A program made the position numbers and the translations under genes. A model generated the notes under the pieces. It did no database searches, had not been told where the DNA came from, and was given only the letters and a program-made list of their open reading frames with translations. From the IMG/VR virus record IMGVR_UViG_3300048592_001105, positions 1 through 44,571 of that record: DNA of 44,571 nucleotides; one strand, 5' to 3'. The DNA comes from a virus. This document shows positions 1-8,644 of the stretch, piece after piece (position 1 is the stretch's first letter; the number at the start of each line of letters is the position of its first letter).

Positions 1-137
1 CCTGGCTGAACGAAGGCAATGTCGCATTCCATGGACTGACGCCGATTGAAATGATCTACATGAGGCGCGAAGAAGATGTTATGAAATTCCTGCAATCTCA
101 TCTCGACCCTGAAAACAGAGAGGTATTCAGAGGCTGA
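1..137 (+). CDS. Xre/MbcA/ParS-type antitoxin, 3' end only
   Basis: The open frame enters from the left edge and ends with a TGA at 135-137. The visible 44 residues run from WLNEGNVAFHGLTPIEMI to a short charged tail. This W-L-N ... G-x-T-P-x-E-(M/L) pattern is the hallmark of the C-terminal toxin-binding domain (DUF2384) of Xre-type antitoxins paired with RES toxins. The stop codon overlaps the start of the RES gene by one base, so the two are translationally coupled. As in known RES-Xre modules, the protein should neutralise the toxin and repress the operon. The DNA-binding half lies outside the window, so autoregulation is inferred. The family call rests on about 40 residues plus the neighbour. 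Confidence 0.75.
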   Translation, partial: WLNEGNVAFHGLTPIEMIYMRREEDVMKFLQSHLDPENREVFRG

Positions 138-790
138 TGTCGATCAAGAGATATAAGGAACTCCTGCTTGAACTGGGTTCTGCAACGCGTCTGAGTCATA
201 AAGCCAAGCTCATGGAAGAGCTGAATGAAAGCAAGAAAATCATCAGCAAGGTTTGCCTTGGAAAATTCACCAAGCTTCCAGCGGATCTGGGCATCTCAAA
301 AGCAGGAGCCTATTGCCGGGGCACCTATTTGAAGTATAAGGATACACCGCTCGGCAGCGGTCCTGGAACAGGCAGATTCTGGAGTGACAGAAATCTCTTT
401 TCGCCACTCTATTTCGCATCAAACGAATTTGCCGTTTTTCCAGAAAGACGGGAGTCCGGTTTTGATATCGTTGAGCCGCATTTTCGCTTTTGGGTTACGG
501 TGGACCTGCAGAATGTACTCGATCTGACTTCGCCAGAAATTCGCAAGAAGGCCAAAATATCCAAATACGAAGTGGAGATCGAGTGGGCGGCATGGACAGG
601 CATACCTTGCCCCACCCAGATTCTAGGCAAAGCGGCTTTTGATCTTGGCTACGAAGCGATCATGTTCCATAGCGTCAGGCATAAGGGAACGACGAACCTC
701 GCGGTCTTCGCTTCAAATCTTGATGTTCATCGCTCGTCGATTGTCATACAGGACTCGCACAACAATTTCTCAAACGATAGAATCCCATAG
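137..790 (+). CDS. RES-domain toxin (probable NAD-degrading)
   Basis: A 217-residue protein whose ATG shares its A with the antitoxin stop. RES-family signatures appear in order: an arginine-containing early strand (AYCRGTYLKYKD, about residues 58-69), GRFW (about 79), PLYFASNEFAVFPE (about 91-104), a leucine-rich VLDLTSPEIRKK stretch, and a C-terminal G-Y-E-A-I-x-F-x-S-V-R followed by N-L-A-V-F. RES toxins of the Xre-RES family deplete cellular NAD+ and cause growth arrest. Length is within the family range. The gene order antitoxin then toxin, with overlapping codons, matches canonical type II RES-Xre pairs. It probably belongs to the chromosome or host replicon rather than to the phage. 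Confidence 0.8.
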   Translation: MSIKRYKELLLELGSATRLSHKAKLMEELNESKKIISKVCLGKFTKLPADLGISKAGAYCRGTYLKYKDTPLGSGPGTGRFWSDRNLFSPLYFASNEFAVFPERRESGFDIVEPHFRFWVTVDLQNVLDLTSPEIRKKAKISKYEVEIEWAAWTGIPCPTQILGKAAFDLGYEAIMFHSVRHKGTTNLAVFASNLDVHRSSIVIQDSHNNFSNDRIP

Positions 791-829
791 GCAGGAGTCC
801 GGGAAGGACTCTCTGCTTGAAGTGTGTTT

Positions 830-1918
830 TTAAGCCTTCTTGCGCATGGCCAGCAGCAGCCCTATGGATTGATCAACAACCGCTGTTTCATCGGGACCAA
901 GGCCAGCAAGCTTTGCGCTGATTGAGTCGGTCTTGACCGAAACTCCTCTCAGTTCACGTTCGAGGGTTGTGGGGATGCCGCTGACTTTCTCCCGCAGCTC
1001 ATTGATCTCTTCTTTGATCCCTTTGATCTCTACTTTAATCTCTGAAATGGTCTGCGAGAACATGGCGATGAACTGCTTTTGCTGATCAAGTAGCGTTGTC
1101 ATGGAATCCAGCAATAGATCGCTGGCAGGGTCATTGGCAACTTGCGCTGCCTTTGGAGCAGGTTCAGTTGTTTCCTTGACAGGAGCCAGCTGAATGACAG
1201 TATCATCTTTTTCAGGTGCTTTGATTGGGGTGACAACGGCAGGATTATTCATCTTCATCACGACGTTCTCCGGGCAGGGTAGTTTGTGTTGAACCATGGC
1301 TTCGTATGCACTCAGAGGAATTCCATTGAAGATCGTTACGCCACGCGATACGTCCTCCAGAAAACCTGAGTTGCGTCCACCATGCCATGCGCCGCTAAGC
1401 GCCGATTCCTGTCCTTTCACCAGGAAGCGATCGAAGAACTTGGAAACGTCCTTGAATTTGACTGTGTCGCCGATGGATTTGAAATTGGCCAAAAGCCACC
1501 ACAAGCGAATAGAAATGGGAACAGCCGGGGCGCTTCGTGTGTGCTCGGCGGGAATCTCCCGAAGCTTTGCCAGAATATGAGAGCCCCCAAATACCTTCGA
1601 TTCAAATTCCTCTTTGATGCCGGAAACCCCAGCGCCTGCAATAAATATCGGCTTTCCAGAGTAAAGATCCCGGACCCGATGGTACATGAAGTGGCTTGCC
1701 ACCGTGGTAACAATGATAGCTGCATCGTGTCTTGTGGAGATTACTTTGGTGGGGGAGGCTTCTTCGAGGTGTTCCGCTTTGAGCCAAAGCTCTTCGCAGT
1801 ATCTTATGAACTGATTCTCGCTGGTCTTAAGACCGGCCACCAGCACAGATCGAATCGGTCGCTGCTGTGGCGCTTTTGCATCAGACGCCCGCGACTCCTG
1901 CATTTGAGGGGAATTCAT
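830..1918 (-). CDS. Orphan protein: nucleotide-binding-like N-terminus plus C-terminal coiled coil
   Basis: A 362-residue protein of unknown function. Residues about 23-110 read as alternating strands and helices: SVLVAGLKTSENQF, then DAAIIVTTVASHFMYHRVRD, then GKPIFIAGAGVSG. This resembles the DUF2325-type Rossmann-like fold (V-x-V-x-G, D-x-x-I-V, S-H), but I cannot confirm membership. The middle (about 115-210) is mixed alpha/beta. Residues about 230-270 are proline- and alanine-rich linker. Residues about 280-340 form a long charged heptad-like coiled coil (ISEIKVEIKGIKEEINELRE). There is no signal peptide or membrane segment, so it is presumably cytoplasmic. It lies convergent to the RES gene and 176 nt from the next minus-strand gene. 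An oligomeric cytoplasmic protein is likely; its role is unknown. Confidence 0.6.
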   Translation of the reverse strand: MNSPQMQESRASDAKAPQQRPIRSVLVAGLKTSENQFIRYCEELWLKAEHLEEASPTKVISTRHDAAIIVTTVASHFMYHRVRDLYSGKPIFIAGAGVSGIKEEFESKVFGGSHILAKLREIPAEHTRSAPAVPISIRLWWLLANFKSIGDTVKFKDVSKFFDRFLVKGQESALSGAWHGGRNSGFLEDVSRGVTIFNGIPLSAYEAMVQHKLPCPENVVMKMNNPAVVTPIKAPEKDDTVIQLAPVKETTEPAPKAAQVANDPASDLLLDSMTTLLDQQKQFIAMFSQTISEIKVEIKGIKEEINELREKVSGIPTTLERELRGVSVKTDSISAKLAGLGPDETAVVDQSIGLLLAMRKKA

Positions 1919-2094
1919 TTTTTGTCCTTTTTAGACGGTAAGGTGATAACTCGGGCGCTGATGGTTTCGCATCAAACCCTTCCTCACGATTAGAGTAGTG
2001 ATGATTAGAATTTCAATAGCGAATCCGGAGTGGATAAAAAAAATCGTTTTCGATGCTCCGGCTGATCCATGTTGGAGCAAATCGCAGGCGCGGC

Positions 2095-3150
2095 TTACTG
2101 GAGAGTTTGTGAAGTGGATGGTATCGATATCGTTGCAATCTTCGTTTCTATGGCGTTTTCAGCGTTCTCCACAGTGCGGACGTGCTGTTGCCAGCGTTCC
2201 TTGATTTCCAGTCGCATTTGCATCGTGAGCAAACTGTCTTCAAGCGTCATGGTGAATCTTTCGCGGCTGATTCCCAAAGCCATGATGTCTATGCCCCGCA
2301 GAGTGATGCCATGACGCAGATAGGAGTGCATCATCGTCAATCGATCGATCAATGCTTCGACGCCATCGAGGCTTTTATCGGCATCCGTGTATTGGCCACA
2401 AAAGATGAATTCCGCTCCCGTAAGAGAACACCCTATAAGCATAACGTCCGGCTTTTCTTCAAAAGTTGTGAGTCTGAATCTGTGTGCAGATGAGATCTGG
2501 TCCATGGATTTTCGTTCGAGGAATTTTGTCAGCCAGAGATTTGATGGCAGACGGGCGACTTTTCCGCGCAGCGCAGTCCAGTCCAGGGATATATGGGAAG
2601 GCACGATCCTATTTACGGGGACGTGAAGTATGAGCGGGCGGATGCGGCCTCCTTCCTGAATCCTTTTCGCAAGAGCATTGAGATCTTTTATTATGCTCTC
2701 ATGGCTCATGAGGTTATGGCATTCAAACGGCTCGTCACTCTCAATTTGAGCCAGTCTTTTCTTGAACGTCACGAAGTAGGAGTTGGTCCGATGCTTCGTG
2801 TAGACAATCGAGCCGGCGATCAGGAGCGTCATGGGCCAGTGCTCGAAAGTGATGGCCTCGGAAGGCGGCTTGCAGAACACAAGAACACTTTGCGACAACG
2901 CGCCACCAATGATCAGCAGTCTGCTCATGATATGCATGTACCCCCGGCTTAGCTGGAAGGGGAGTGAAGCGATGGCGAGCCCTGCCATCAACATAAGAAA
3001 GATAGTGGATGGGTTGAGTCCAAATTGCTCCTGGTACTGAAAGAAAACCAGGAACGGAAATACGCTGGTGGAGAAGATCAGCGTATCAGCCGAGAGGCCC
3101 TTTCTGTGAAGAGCCACCAGTTCCTTCATAAATGTGTCATTCAATTTCAA
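2095..3150 (-). CDS. Orphan protein with membrane-embedded N-terminus
   Basis: A 351-residue protein with no family I recognise. Residues about 20-120 contain three to four hydrophobic segments: LIFSTSVFPFLVFF, TIFLMLMAGLAIASLPF, LLIIGGALSQSVLVF, and WPMTLLIAGSIVY. A mixed alpha/beta cytoplasmic domain follows (about 130-330) with no evident catalytic motif, and the C-terminus is helical and charged. The start ATG at 3150 is followed downstream on the same strand by the 362-residue gene, so the two may be co-transcribed. Both are absent from typical phage maps and look like host or accessory genes. Confidence 0.6.
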   Translation of the reverse strand: MKLNDTFMKELVALHRKGLSADTLIFSTSVFPFLVFFQYQEQFGLNPSTIFLMLMAGLAIASLPFQLSRGYMHIMSRLLIIGGALSQSVLVFCKPPSEAITFEHWPMTLLIAGSIVYTKHRTNSYFVTFKKRLAQIESDEPFECHNLMSHESIIKDLNALAKRIQEGGRIRPLILHVPVNRIVPSHISLDWTALRGKVARLPSNLWLTKFLERKSMDQISSAHRFRLTTFEEKPDVMLIGCSLTGAEFIFCGQYTDADKSLDGVEALIDRLTMMHSYLRHGITLRGIDIMALGISRERFTMTLEDSLLTMQMRLEIKERWQQHVRTVENAENAIETKIATISIPSTSQTLQ

Positions 3151-3298
3151 AATGCGTTCTCATATTTGCTGTTAAATAAGGCATTTCGTAATCAAAACAG
3201 AAAAATAAAATGTCAGTAATTATATCTATAAATCAATTGCTTAGCGTATAAAACCGCTTGTTTCCAGCATGGTGCAATGCTAGCGCATCGCCGATGAT

Positions 3299-3568
3299 AT
3301 GGAAATGAAAAAGAAAGCCTCGACCCGCGCAGCAAAACGAGCCAGCTTCAAGAGTATCAAGGAACGTGTAAGTCGAAACGTCCGCAGAAAGCGGCGTGAG
3401 AACGGGCTTACGCAGGAAGAGTTGGCTGATATGCATGGGCTGAATCTCAGAACATTGCAGTCTATCGAAGCGGGATCCACTGACATCAAGCTGTCCATGC
3501 TCTGGCGGTTGGCCAAGGCTTTCGGTGTTGATGTCGAGGAGCTTGTCAAGGAGCCGGACAGGACATAG
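3299..3568 (+). CDS. Small Xre-family DNA-binding regulator
   Basis: An 89-residue protein with a very basic N-terminus (KKKASTRAAKRASFKSIKERV) followed by a canonical Xre/Cro helix-turn-helix at about residues 27-82. The signature runs L-T-Q-E-E-L-A, then LNLRTLQSIEAGSTD, then LWRLAKAFGVDVEEL. It starts at ATG 3299, with an in-frame ATG at 3305 as alternative. It stands alone between the minus-strand orphans and the gene-poor control region ahead of the primase. It may be a repressor acting on the palindromes at 4008 or 5196, but its size is also typical of solitary chromosomal regulators. Confidence 0.75.
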   Translation: MEMKKKASTRAAKRASFKSIKERVSRNVRRKRRENGLTQEELADMHGLNLRTLQSIEAGSTDIKLSMLWRLAKAFGVDVEELVKEPDRT

Positions 3569-3632
3569 CGTCCGCTCGATGCTCGACGCTTTCCATTATC
3601 CAGCCTTATCCCCGGATATTTAAGGACTCAAA

Positions 3633-3839
3633 CTAAAAAGTTTTCTTAACTTGACCAAGCAAATGCTCTGTGTCTTTGCTTGCAAGCTCGTCAATAATTC
3701 GATCGAGTTCTATTACGGTCTGCATTGTGATCACCCAATGACTATATTGCCAGAGCGGTCCTGGGGCAGGCTGGTCAAGCCTTTCCAGCTCATCTGCAAA
3801 TGATTTTCTAATGCTGATCAAAACTTCTCGCGTATGCAC
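3633..3839 (-). CDS. Small hypothetical protein
   Basis: A 68-residue frame with a purine-rich GGAAGGGAAAGG-like stretch about 10 nt before its ATG on the minus strand, which supports translation. The predicted product is helical and charged, with no Cys/His motif, membrane segment or recognised domain. It is convergent with the Xre gene, about 65 nt away. A chance ORF is possible. Confidence 0.35.
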   Translation of the reverse strand: MHTREVLISIRKSFADELERLDQPAPGPLWQYSHWVITMQTVIELDRIIDELASKDTEHLLGQVKKTF

Positions 3840-4007
3840 GGATGCCTTTCCCTTCCGCTACGGTATTAAATACAGTAGGCCCGTCTTCCTACGTACCCAA
3901 AGGCAGCCGCCTTGGATACGCTTGTAACCTAATATGGACAGGGGTTGTGGAGAAATGTTGCGAAATTCTGTTTTCCATTTCACGATGTTGGCAACTTATA
4001 TAATCGT

Positions 4008-4027
4008 TGTTCAACAATTGTTGAACA
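4008..4027. promoter_or_regulatory. 20-bp perfect palindrome, candidate operator
   Basis: TGTTCAACAATTGTTGAACA is its own reverse complement over all 20 bases. It lies in an A/T-rich stretch with no supported gene. A perfect dyad of this size fits a dimeric repressor site, for example for the Xre protein at 3299, but no experimental or comparative support is available here. Confidence 0.4.
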
Positions 4028-4374
4028 GCTGTTAAACATCTGGAGCGGACAGTCATCACAGGTTTTGGGATTGACGCGCAGAGACACCAAACCCATAATC
4101 ATATTGCAGTCGGGCTCGAAATTATGTTTTCGAGACGAGCCGCCCGGTTTGCCAACCACGAGTTTTTTTCAGCAGAACGCCCCCTCAGCTCAACTTTTCA
4201 TCTTCCACCGTCTAATTCTTTTGTATAGTCTCGGATGTCGCCAGGTTCAGTCAGTCAACGCATGGAGTGACTATTGAGCGGACAGAAGCAGATTAGGTTT
4301 TGGAACAGCTCTTGAAAATTAAACGAATCATCTGCGGTTTTGCTGCAGCTCACTTTTGCTGAATAGGGAAGTGA

Positions 4375-4569
4375 TGGCTAAAGGGAAGGGATTCTGCGAC
4401 TGTTGACGCAGTCGCAAAACCTGTCTGGGACGAAGTCCACAGAACTTTGAAAAGACCTTACCAGTCTGGTGTTCTGTATGACCCGTCCTGGGTTCCTCTG
4501 GCAATTAAAAAAAAACATTCAGAGAGAATTTTAATTTCAGATCGCGGAATTTTTATTCGTGACGAGTAA
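4375..4569 (+). pseudogene. Possible coding remnant without a start codon
   Basis: A 64-codon frame open between the TGA at 4372-4374 and the TAA at 4567-4569 has protein-like composition (for example KPVWDEVHRTLKRPYQSG and SERILISDRGIFIRDE) but no ATG. An ATG at 4374 in another frame has a purine-rich stretch before it but stops after ten codons at 4404. This could be a frameshifted small gene or chance. I do not recognise a family. Confidence 0.2.
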
Positions 4570-5195
4570 AAGTGCTTTTCATTGCTCGGTCTATAAACCA
4601 TGTGCATGCAAGGTTTCATAGGTCAAACTAGCAAGCGCTCGAACTCGATTCACGATGTGCCGTCGAACGCGTTCGGCATTAGCTGCCAACGTCGATGCAC
4701 ATCTCCTGGTGCCTGATCAGATGGATCGAATGTTCTTCGTCCTTCACAGTGCCGATGGCGGGTGCCTGAGTTTTCAGGAAGTTGCATGAAGCGGTGCTCT
4801 TCGATTGAATGACGTAGCTGAAGAATAATCCTCGAAATATTGAGGACTTGCAGCTGAAGAGGTCCTTCAATTGAGCGTGTCTGAGATGCTCTTTATCCCA
4901 AACATATCAAATTGTTGCAGATCTTTTCTCGTTCCGTTGAGCGTCTTTTCCCAGGATGCTTTTTCTGGCGAGAATTGAAAACTGCTATGATTTTGAAGAC
5001 TTGCAAAGTAATCCACAATGACTGTGCAGTACGTCCAACTGTGAAAAAGTTGGGAGTATCAGGAGGTTGCATGGCCACATAAAAGTGGCTTGATTTAAGG
5101 TTCCGTTTTTCTGACATCTATTTTTTCTGCACGTAAAAGCGTGTGCCGTAATGGCTCTTTACCCATAGAGAGATATATGGAGAGGGAGGTATTTT

Positions 5196-5214
5196 CTTAA
5201 AACAGGGTTTTAAG
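5196..5214. promoter_or_regulatory. Dyad symmetry upstream of the primase gene
   Basis: CTTAAAAC (5196-5203) and GTTTTAAG (5207-5214) form a perfect 8-bp inverted repeat around AGG. It is A/T-rich and about 120 nt before the primase start, so an operator is more likely than a stable RNA hairpin. Confidence 0.35.
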
Positions 5215-5238
5215 ACAAAACGCGGAAAACAAAGGACA

Positions 5239-5302
5239 AGGAAGCGAAGCTGAAGGCTTCGCGGCTACTGAGGAAGCGAAGCTATGAGCTTCGCAGCTAC
5301 TG
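5239..5302 (+). repeat. Tandem 32-nt repeat, each unit a hairpin
   Basis: Two head-to-tail copies (5239-5270 and 5271-5302) are identical at the ends and differ mainly in the loop. Each holds GCGAAGC, a short loop, then GCTTCGC. The 5-nt loop is TGAAG in copy 1 and TATGA in copy 2. The flanks AGGAA and GCTACTG are shared, with one G/A difference. The array ends 33 nt before the primase start. It could be a protein-binding iteron, an origin element or a structured mRNA leader. Confidence 0.6.
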
Positions 5303-5335
5303 AAAGAATTCGCTTTTGACGGGAGTGCGATTGGA

Positions 5336-7792
5336 ATGCGGATTTCAAAAGAAACCACGGATCAGATCAAGGCTCTGCTGCCACCCGAAAAGCTTGCGGG
5401 AATAATGGGCCTTGAAGTTAAGAAATCGATGATCGTATGCCCATACCACCCGGATTCAAATCCGAGCATGAGCTGCAAGTGGCCCTTTTTTTTCAACTGT
5501 TTTGCCTGTGGTGCCAAGCGTGACGTGATCCGGTTTTACTGCGAGCAGCGCGGGCTCAAATTCCCGGAAGGTATCCGGGATCTGGCGGCGCTTGCAGGAA
5601 TTGCTTTGCCAGACACGCCATCCAAAAAGAAGCAGAAGCGGGAAAAACCTAAATCGGAAGCTGAACCCCTATGGTTCGATTCCATCGAGGAGGCGCGTCG
5701 CCACTATCAGTCCTGGAAGAGTTACAGGTACGTGACCGACCACGGCTGGTTCAATGATGATGGCACTCCCAATAAGCGCGTCTTTCGTTTGCATCCTCTT
5801 GATCCCTTCATGCGCAAGCAATGCCCCACGATTTTTCCTGTAGGCGGCCGCTGGGTTAACAAAAAGCCTGATGGCCACCCGCGTCCGCAGCCATACCTGT
5901 GGGACGCCTGCAAGGAATCCGAGAAGGTGTTTATTTTCGAGGGAGAGTGTGATGCCGAGGCCGCACATGCTCTCGGATTCGCCGGCACAACCACAGGCAA
6001 TTGCAATAGCTGGCACAAGGATTACGATCGCTACTTCCGCGGGCGGCATGTCGTAATCGTTCCGGACTGTGATGAAAATGGTCAGAATTACGCTAATGCC
6101 ATTGTGGAGTCCCTGCGTCCTGTCTGTCTTGGCCTCAAGGTTCTGGATCTCGGCGGATTGGATGGCTATGACTTCAGAGACTGGCTAAAGGCCGGTGGAA
6201 CACCTGAAGCCTTTCGGAAGCTCATCGATGCAGCTCCTGATATTCTCCTCGCCTGGAACGCTCCCAAGGCGTCCTGGAATGGATTTGAGCGTATTCCGTA
6301 CTTTGATCCCGACGAGATGCTCCACTGGTCGATTCGTTACCGGATTGAATACCTGGCAGCGGACCTTCAGGCGCCTATCGATGCGATAGCAGCGGGTGTG
6401 ATCGCCGGTCTATCGGCTGTGATAGGGGCGAAGGTCTTTCTTTATCCCAAAGTCCACAGCATGACCTGGCGCGTTTACGCCTGCATCTGGTATCTGCTCG
6501 TCGCCCCGCCTGGTGACAAGAAGACAGCCATTCTGAGGGCATCCCTTGCGATGCTTTTTCAGCTGGATAAGGAACTCGCCCGCCTGAACAAGGAAATGGC
6601 TGCGGCGCGTGAGGCCGAGGAAACCATCCTACGAGTGGAGAAGCGTCAGCTTGAGTCGCAGCTGGCCATGGCGATCGAAAAGGGTGGCGACGTTTCGTTT
6701 TTACAGGAGCGCCTCGCTGGAAAGATCGCGCGCCTCAATGCGCTGGCTGCGGAGGGGAACCGCTCACTCATAGTCCAGGATGTTACCGCTGAGAAAATGA
6801 TGGAGCTTTTGGTTCAGAACCCGGACGGTCTTTGCAAGCTCCACGATGAACTAGCGGCTTTCGTTCGCAGCCTTGAAAAAGGGACCGTGAGTGATGCCCG
6901 CTCCCTGTATCTTGAAGTCTGGAATGGAGGTGAGATCAAGGTCGACCGCAAAAAGGGATCATTCGCTGGCTGGTCGATCCTATCATTCGTTAGCAGCACC
7001 CAGCCTGATTGGCTGAAAAAGATCATCGATGAGATCATGGCCGGTACTGAGCAGAATGATGGACTTATTGCCCGCTTTGGACTCATGATTGCCCACGATC
7101 GTCCGATCGGAACCTACAAGTGGCACGACGCGCCCTATCACCCCGAGGGCTGGAAGATTTTCGAGGAAGTGTTTCGGCGTCTCTTTGAACTAAAGGTTCC
7201 GGACGATCAAAAGGCCCTCCATTTCGATGCCGAGGCGCAAGTCTTCGTCGTCCAGTGGATGGAAAATCACCACAACACCTGGCGTGACAGCAAGGATCGC
7301 CCGGCTCTGCGCAGTCACATGGATAAGCAGGTAAGCCTTTTCTGTTCCCTCTCAATAATCTTTCACATGCTTTTCTGCTTCGAGAATGGTGAAATCACGG
7401 GCGAAAATAGCGAATTCAGCCGGGAGATTTCCATCCATTCCGTGCGGATGGCGGCCAACTGGTGCCGCTACATAGGCTACCATGTGCGCAAGGTCTACGA
7501 GCCAAAGCAAGGCTACTGGGACCCCTCGGTTCGCTCATTCGCGGCTCAGGTGATTGCTGGCAGGATAGTCGACGGCATGTCGCGTTCGGAAATTCTTGCG
7601 AAGAGGTTTCAGCATCTAAAGACAGCGAAAGACCTTGATAGCGCCATCCAGGGCCTGCGCGAGCTGAATCTCGTGCAGGAGACGGAGTCCTTTCTGCTTG
7701 GCGGTGTGCGCACGCAGAAGCTCATTCGCATCAACCCGGCATCGCTGGAACGCTCCCATTCAGACTCAGGAAAGGCTGATGAAAATGCGTGA
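5336..7792 (+). CDS. Phage primase-helicase (CHC2 zinc finger, TOPRIM, DUF3987-like)
   Basis: An 818-residue replication protein with a clear GGGAG ribosome binding site. A CHC2-type zinc finger spans C35-x2-H38 and C55-x2-C58 (CPYHPD and NCFACG), as in DnaG-type primases. A TOPRIM domain follows, with E202 in IFEGECD and the D244-x-D246 pair in IVPDCDENG that binds metal in this fold. From about residue 330 the protein resembles DUF3987 helicase-like proteins: a hydrophobic segment, a degenerate nucleotide-binding loop VAPPGDKKTA (about 398-407), a charged helical insertion (about 420-470) and a C-terminal winged-helix-like part. It should prime and unwind phage DNA. It heads the early operon. 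The degenerate P-loop makes ATPase activity uncertain. Confidence 0.85.
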   Translation: MRISKETTDQIKALLPPEKLAGIMGLEVKKSMIVCPYHPDSNPSMSCKWPFFFNCFACGAKRDVIRFYCEQRGLKFPEGIRDLAALAGIALPDTPSKKKQKREKPKSEAEPLWFDSIEEARRHYQSWKSYRYVTDHGWFNDDGTPNKRVFRLHPLDPFMRKQCPTIFPVGGRWVNKKPDGHPRPQPYLWDACKESEKVFIFEGECDAEAAHALGFAGTTTGNCNSWHKDYDRYFRGRHVVIVPDCDENGQNYANAIVESLRPVCLGLKVLDLGGLDGYDFRDWLKAGGTPEAFRKLIDAAPDILLAWNAPKASWNGFERIPYFDPDEMLHWSIRYRIEYLAADLQAPIDAIAAGVIAGLSAVIGAKVFLYPKVHSMTWRVYACIWYLLVAPPGDKKTAILRASLAMLFQLDKELARLNKEMAAAREAEETILRVEKRQLESQLAMAIEKGGDVSFLQERLAGKIARLNALAAEGNRSLIVQDVTAEKMMELLVQNPDGLCKLHDELAAFVRSLEKGTVSDARSLYLEVWNGGEIKVDRKKGSFAGWSILSFVSSTQPDWLKKIIDEIMAGTEQNDGLIARFGLMIAHDRPIGTYKWHDAPYHPEGWKIFEEVFRRLFELKVPDDQKALHFDAEAQVFVVQWMENHHNTWRDSKDRPALRSHMDKQVSLFCSLSIIFHMLFCFENGEITGENSEFSREISIHSVRMAANWCRYIGYHVRKVYEPKQGYWDPSVRSFAAQVIAGRIVDGMSRSEILAKRFQHLKTAKDLDSAIQGLRELNLVQETESFLLGGVRTQKLIRINPASLERSHSDSGKADENA

Positions 7793-7876
7793 ATTTGAGA
7801 CTTTTGTGCAATATTTGCATCAAATTTTTGTCTGAAAAGTTGGAACAATCCGCCCGATTCAAATGGAGATAGCGCA

Positions 7877-7984
7877 ATGTCTGACTTTGATGTTCCCAAG
7901 GAAAAGCCGCTTTCTGATGAACCATTTCAGGGATACCCGCCGCCCGGCGATCTGCCGATTATCAAGAATGGAGCCTTCTCATGA
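7877..7984 (+). CDS. Very small phage ORF, 35 aa
   Basis: An ATG at 7877 with GGAGAT just upstream opens a 35-residue frame. The product begins MSDFDVPKEKPLSDEP and includes GYPPPGDLP, so it is proline-rich and acidic. Its TGA overlaps the next start as ATGA. The ribosome binding site and coupling argue that it is translated. Function unknown; no domain visible. Confidence 0.5.
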   Translation: MSDFDVPKEKPLSDEPFQGYPPPGDLPIIKNGAFS

Positions 7985-8274
7985 TGTTTTGTCGCGTATG
8001 CAGGGAGGAGGTTCCAGGGTGGCTCCATGACTGCTATCTGGAACTCGATTGCCGTGAGCATGGGTTTGCAAAGTGGGAAGTGGTGCGTGGGTCTTCTCCT
8101 GTTGAGGCAGCGATCACCTATGCAGAGCTGCTGGATAAGCGCGAGGGCTGCGGCCCGAGGAACCGGGTTATTGATGCGGCGTTCATAGCAGATGAGGAGG
8201 ACTTTTACGTTTACGACATCAGGTTTGATGGCGAGGAATACCTGGCAATTCCAAAGGTTGTGCCGGACACCTGA
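7981..8274 (+). CDS. Hypothetical phage protein with N-terminal Cys/His cluster
   Basis: A 97-residue protein coupled to the preceding small ORF by an ATGA overlap. The N-terminus has C-R-V-C followed by further Cys and His residues (MFCRVCREEV ... DCYLELDCREHGF), consistent with a zinc-binding knuckle. The rest is acidic alpha/beta with an EEYLAIPKVVPDT end. I do not recognise a family. Its place after the primase suggests an early accessory protein. Confidence 0.6.
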   Translation: MMFCRVCREEVPGWLHDCYLELDCREHGFAKWEVVRGSSPVEAAITYAELLDKREGCGPRNRVIDAAFIADEEDFYVYDIRFDGEEYLAIPKVVPDT

Positions 8275-8318
8275 GCCAACAGTTTCCTTTTTAAATCCAC
8301 CAGCAAGGGGGCCTTACC

Positions 8319-8579
8319 ATGTCCATGTTTGCCGAACTGATTAAAGAGTGGATGAGCGGACACCCATCGCGCTCTCCCGCAGCGCTCCATCGCCTTACCG
8401 GAGTCTCAAAGCCTCAGATTGGGCGCATCCTGAAGGGGAAGACGCCTACCATCGACGAAGCTCTGCGCCTGGGGGTTGTGCTTCCGGCCGGAAAGGTTCT
8501 AAAGTTCATGAACGAGCACTACCCCTCCTGGCAGATTTTCATTTCCAAGGTGATGTCAACCGGGAACGTCGCCGCCTGA
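8319..8579 (+). CDS. Small HTH-like phage protein
   Basis: An 86-residue protein. Residues about 19-50 (SPAALHRLTGVSKPQIGRILKGKTPTI) fit an Xre-like helix-turn-helix: a helix, a glycine turn, a recognition helix with S-K-P-Q-I-G-R-I, then G-K-x-P-T. The C-terminus is helical. ATG 8319 or 8325 may be the start; an AAGGGGG stretch lies just upstream. A DNA-binding regulator of early genes is plausible, but the fold is inferred from pattern only. Confidence 0.55.
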   Translation: MSMFAELIKEWMSGHPSRSPAALHRLTGVSKPQIGRILKGKTPTIDEALRLGVVLPAGKVLKFMNEHYPSWQIFISKVMSTGNVAA

Positions 8580-8644
8580 TCTTTCGAGTAACTGGCAGTT
8601 ACTAAATCGGCTTTCAGTGCAGCGATTTTCTTTGAATCCAAAAA

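Larger units (their letters stand above)
3840..5335. other. Gene-poor control region before the phage replication module
   Basis: About 1.5 kb without a gene I can support. Several short frames on both strands lack a convincing ribosome binding site, codon usage or domain. The region instead holds a perfect palindrome (4008-4027), an 8-bp-stem hairpin (4395-4416), a possible coding remnant (4375-4569), a dyad at 5196-5214 and a tandem hairpin repeat at 5239-5302. Its position upstream of the primase-helicase suggests an early promoter, operator or replication origin zone; that is inference. Confidence 0.5.

Noticed and set aside
3945-4277. 110-codon plus-strand frame
   Set aside because: It spans the perfect palindrome, has no ribosome binding site and a composition unlike neighbouring proteins.
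4374-4440. UGA inside a hairpin loop after ATG GCT AAA ..., as a possible selenoprotein
   Set aside because: The TGA at 4404 lies in the loop of the hairpin itself, not upstream of a bacterial SECIS-like stem, and the frame closes soon after. A remnant or chance frame is simpler.
4679-5117. Two minus-strand frames of 63 and 74 codons
   Set aside because: No ribosome binding site, odd composition and no domain; placed in the gene-poor region.
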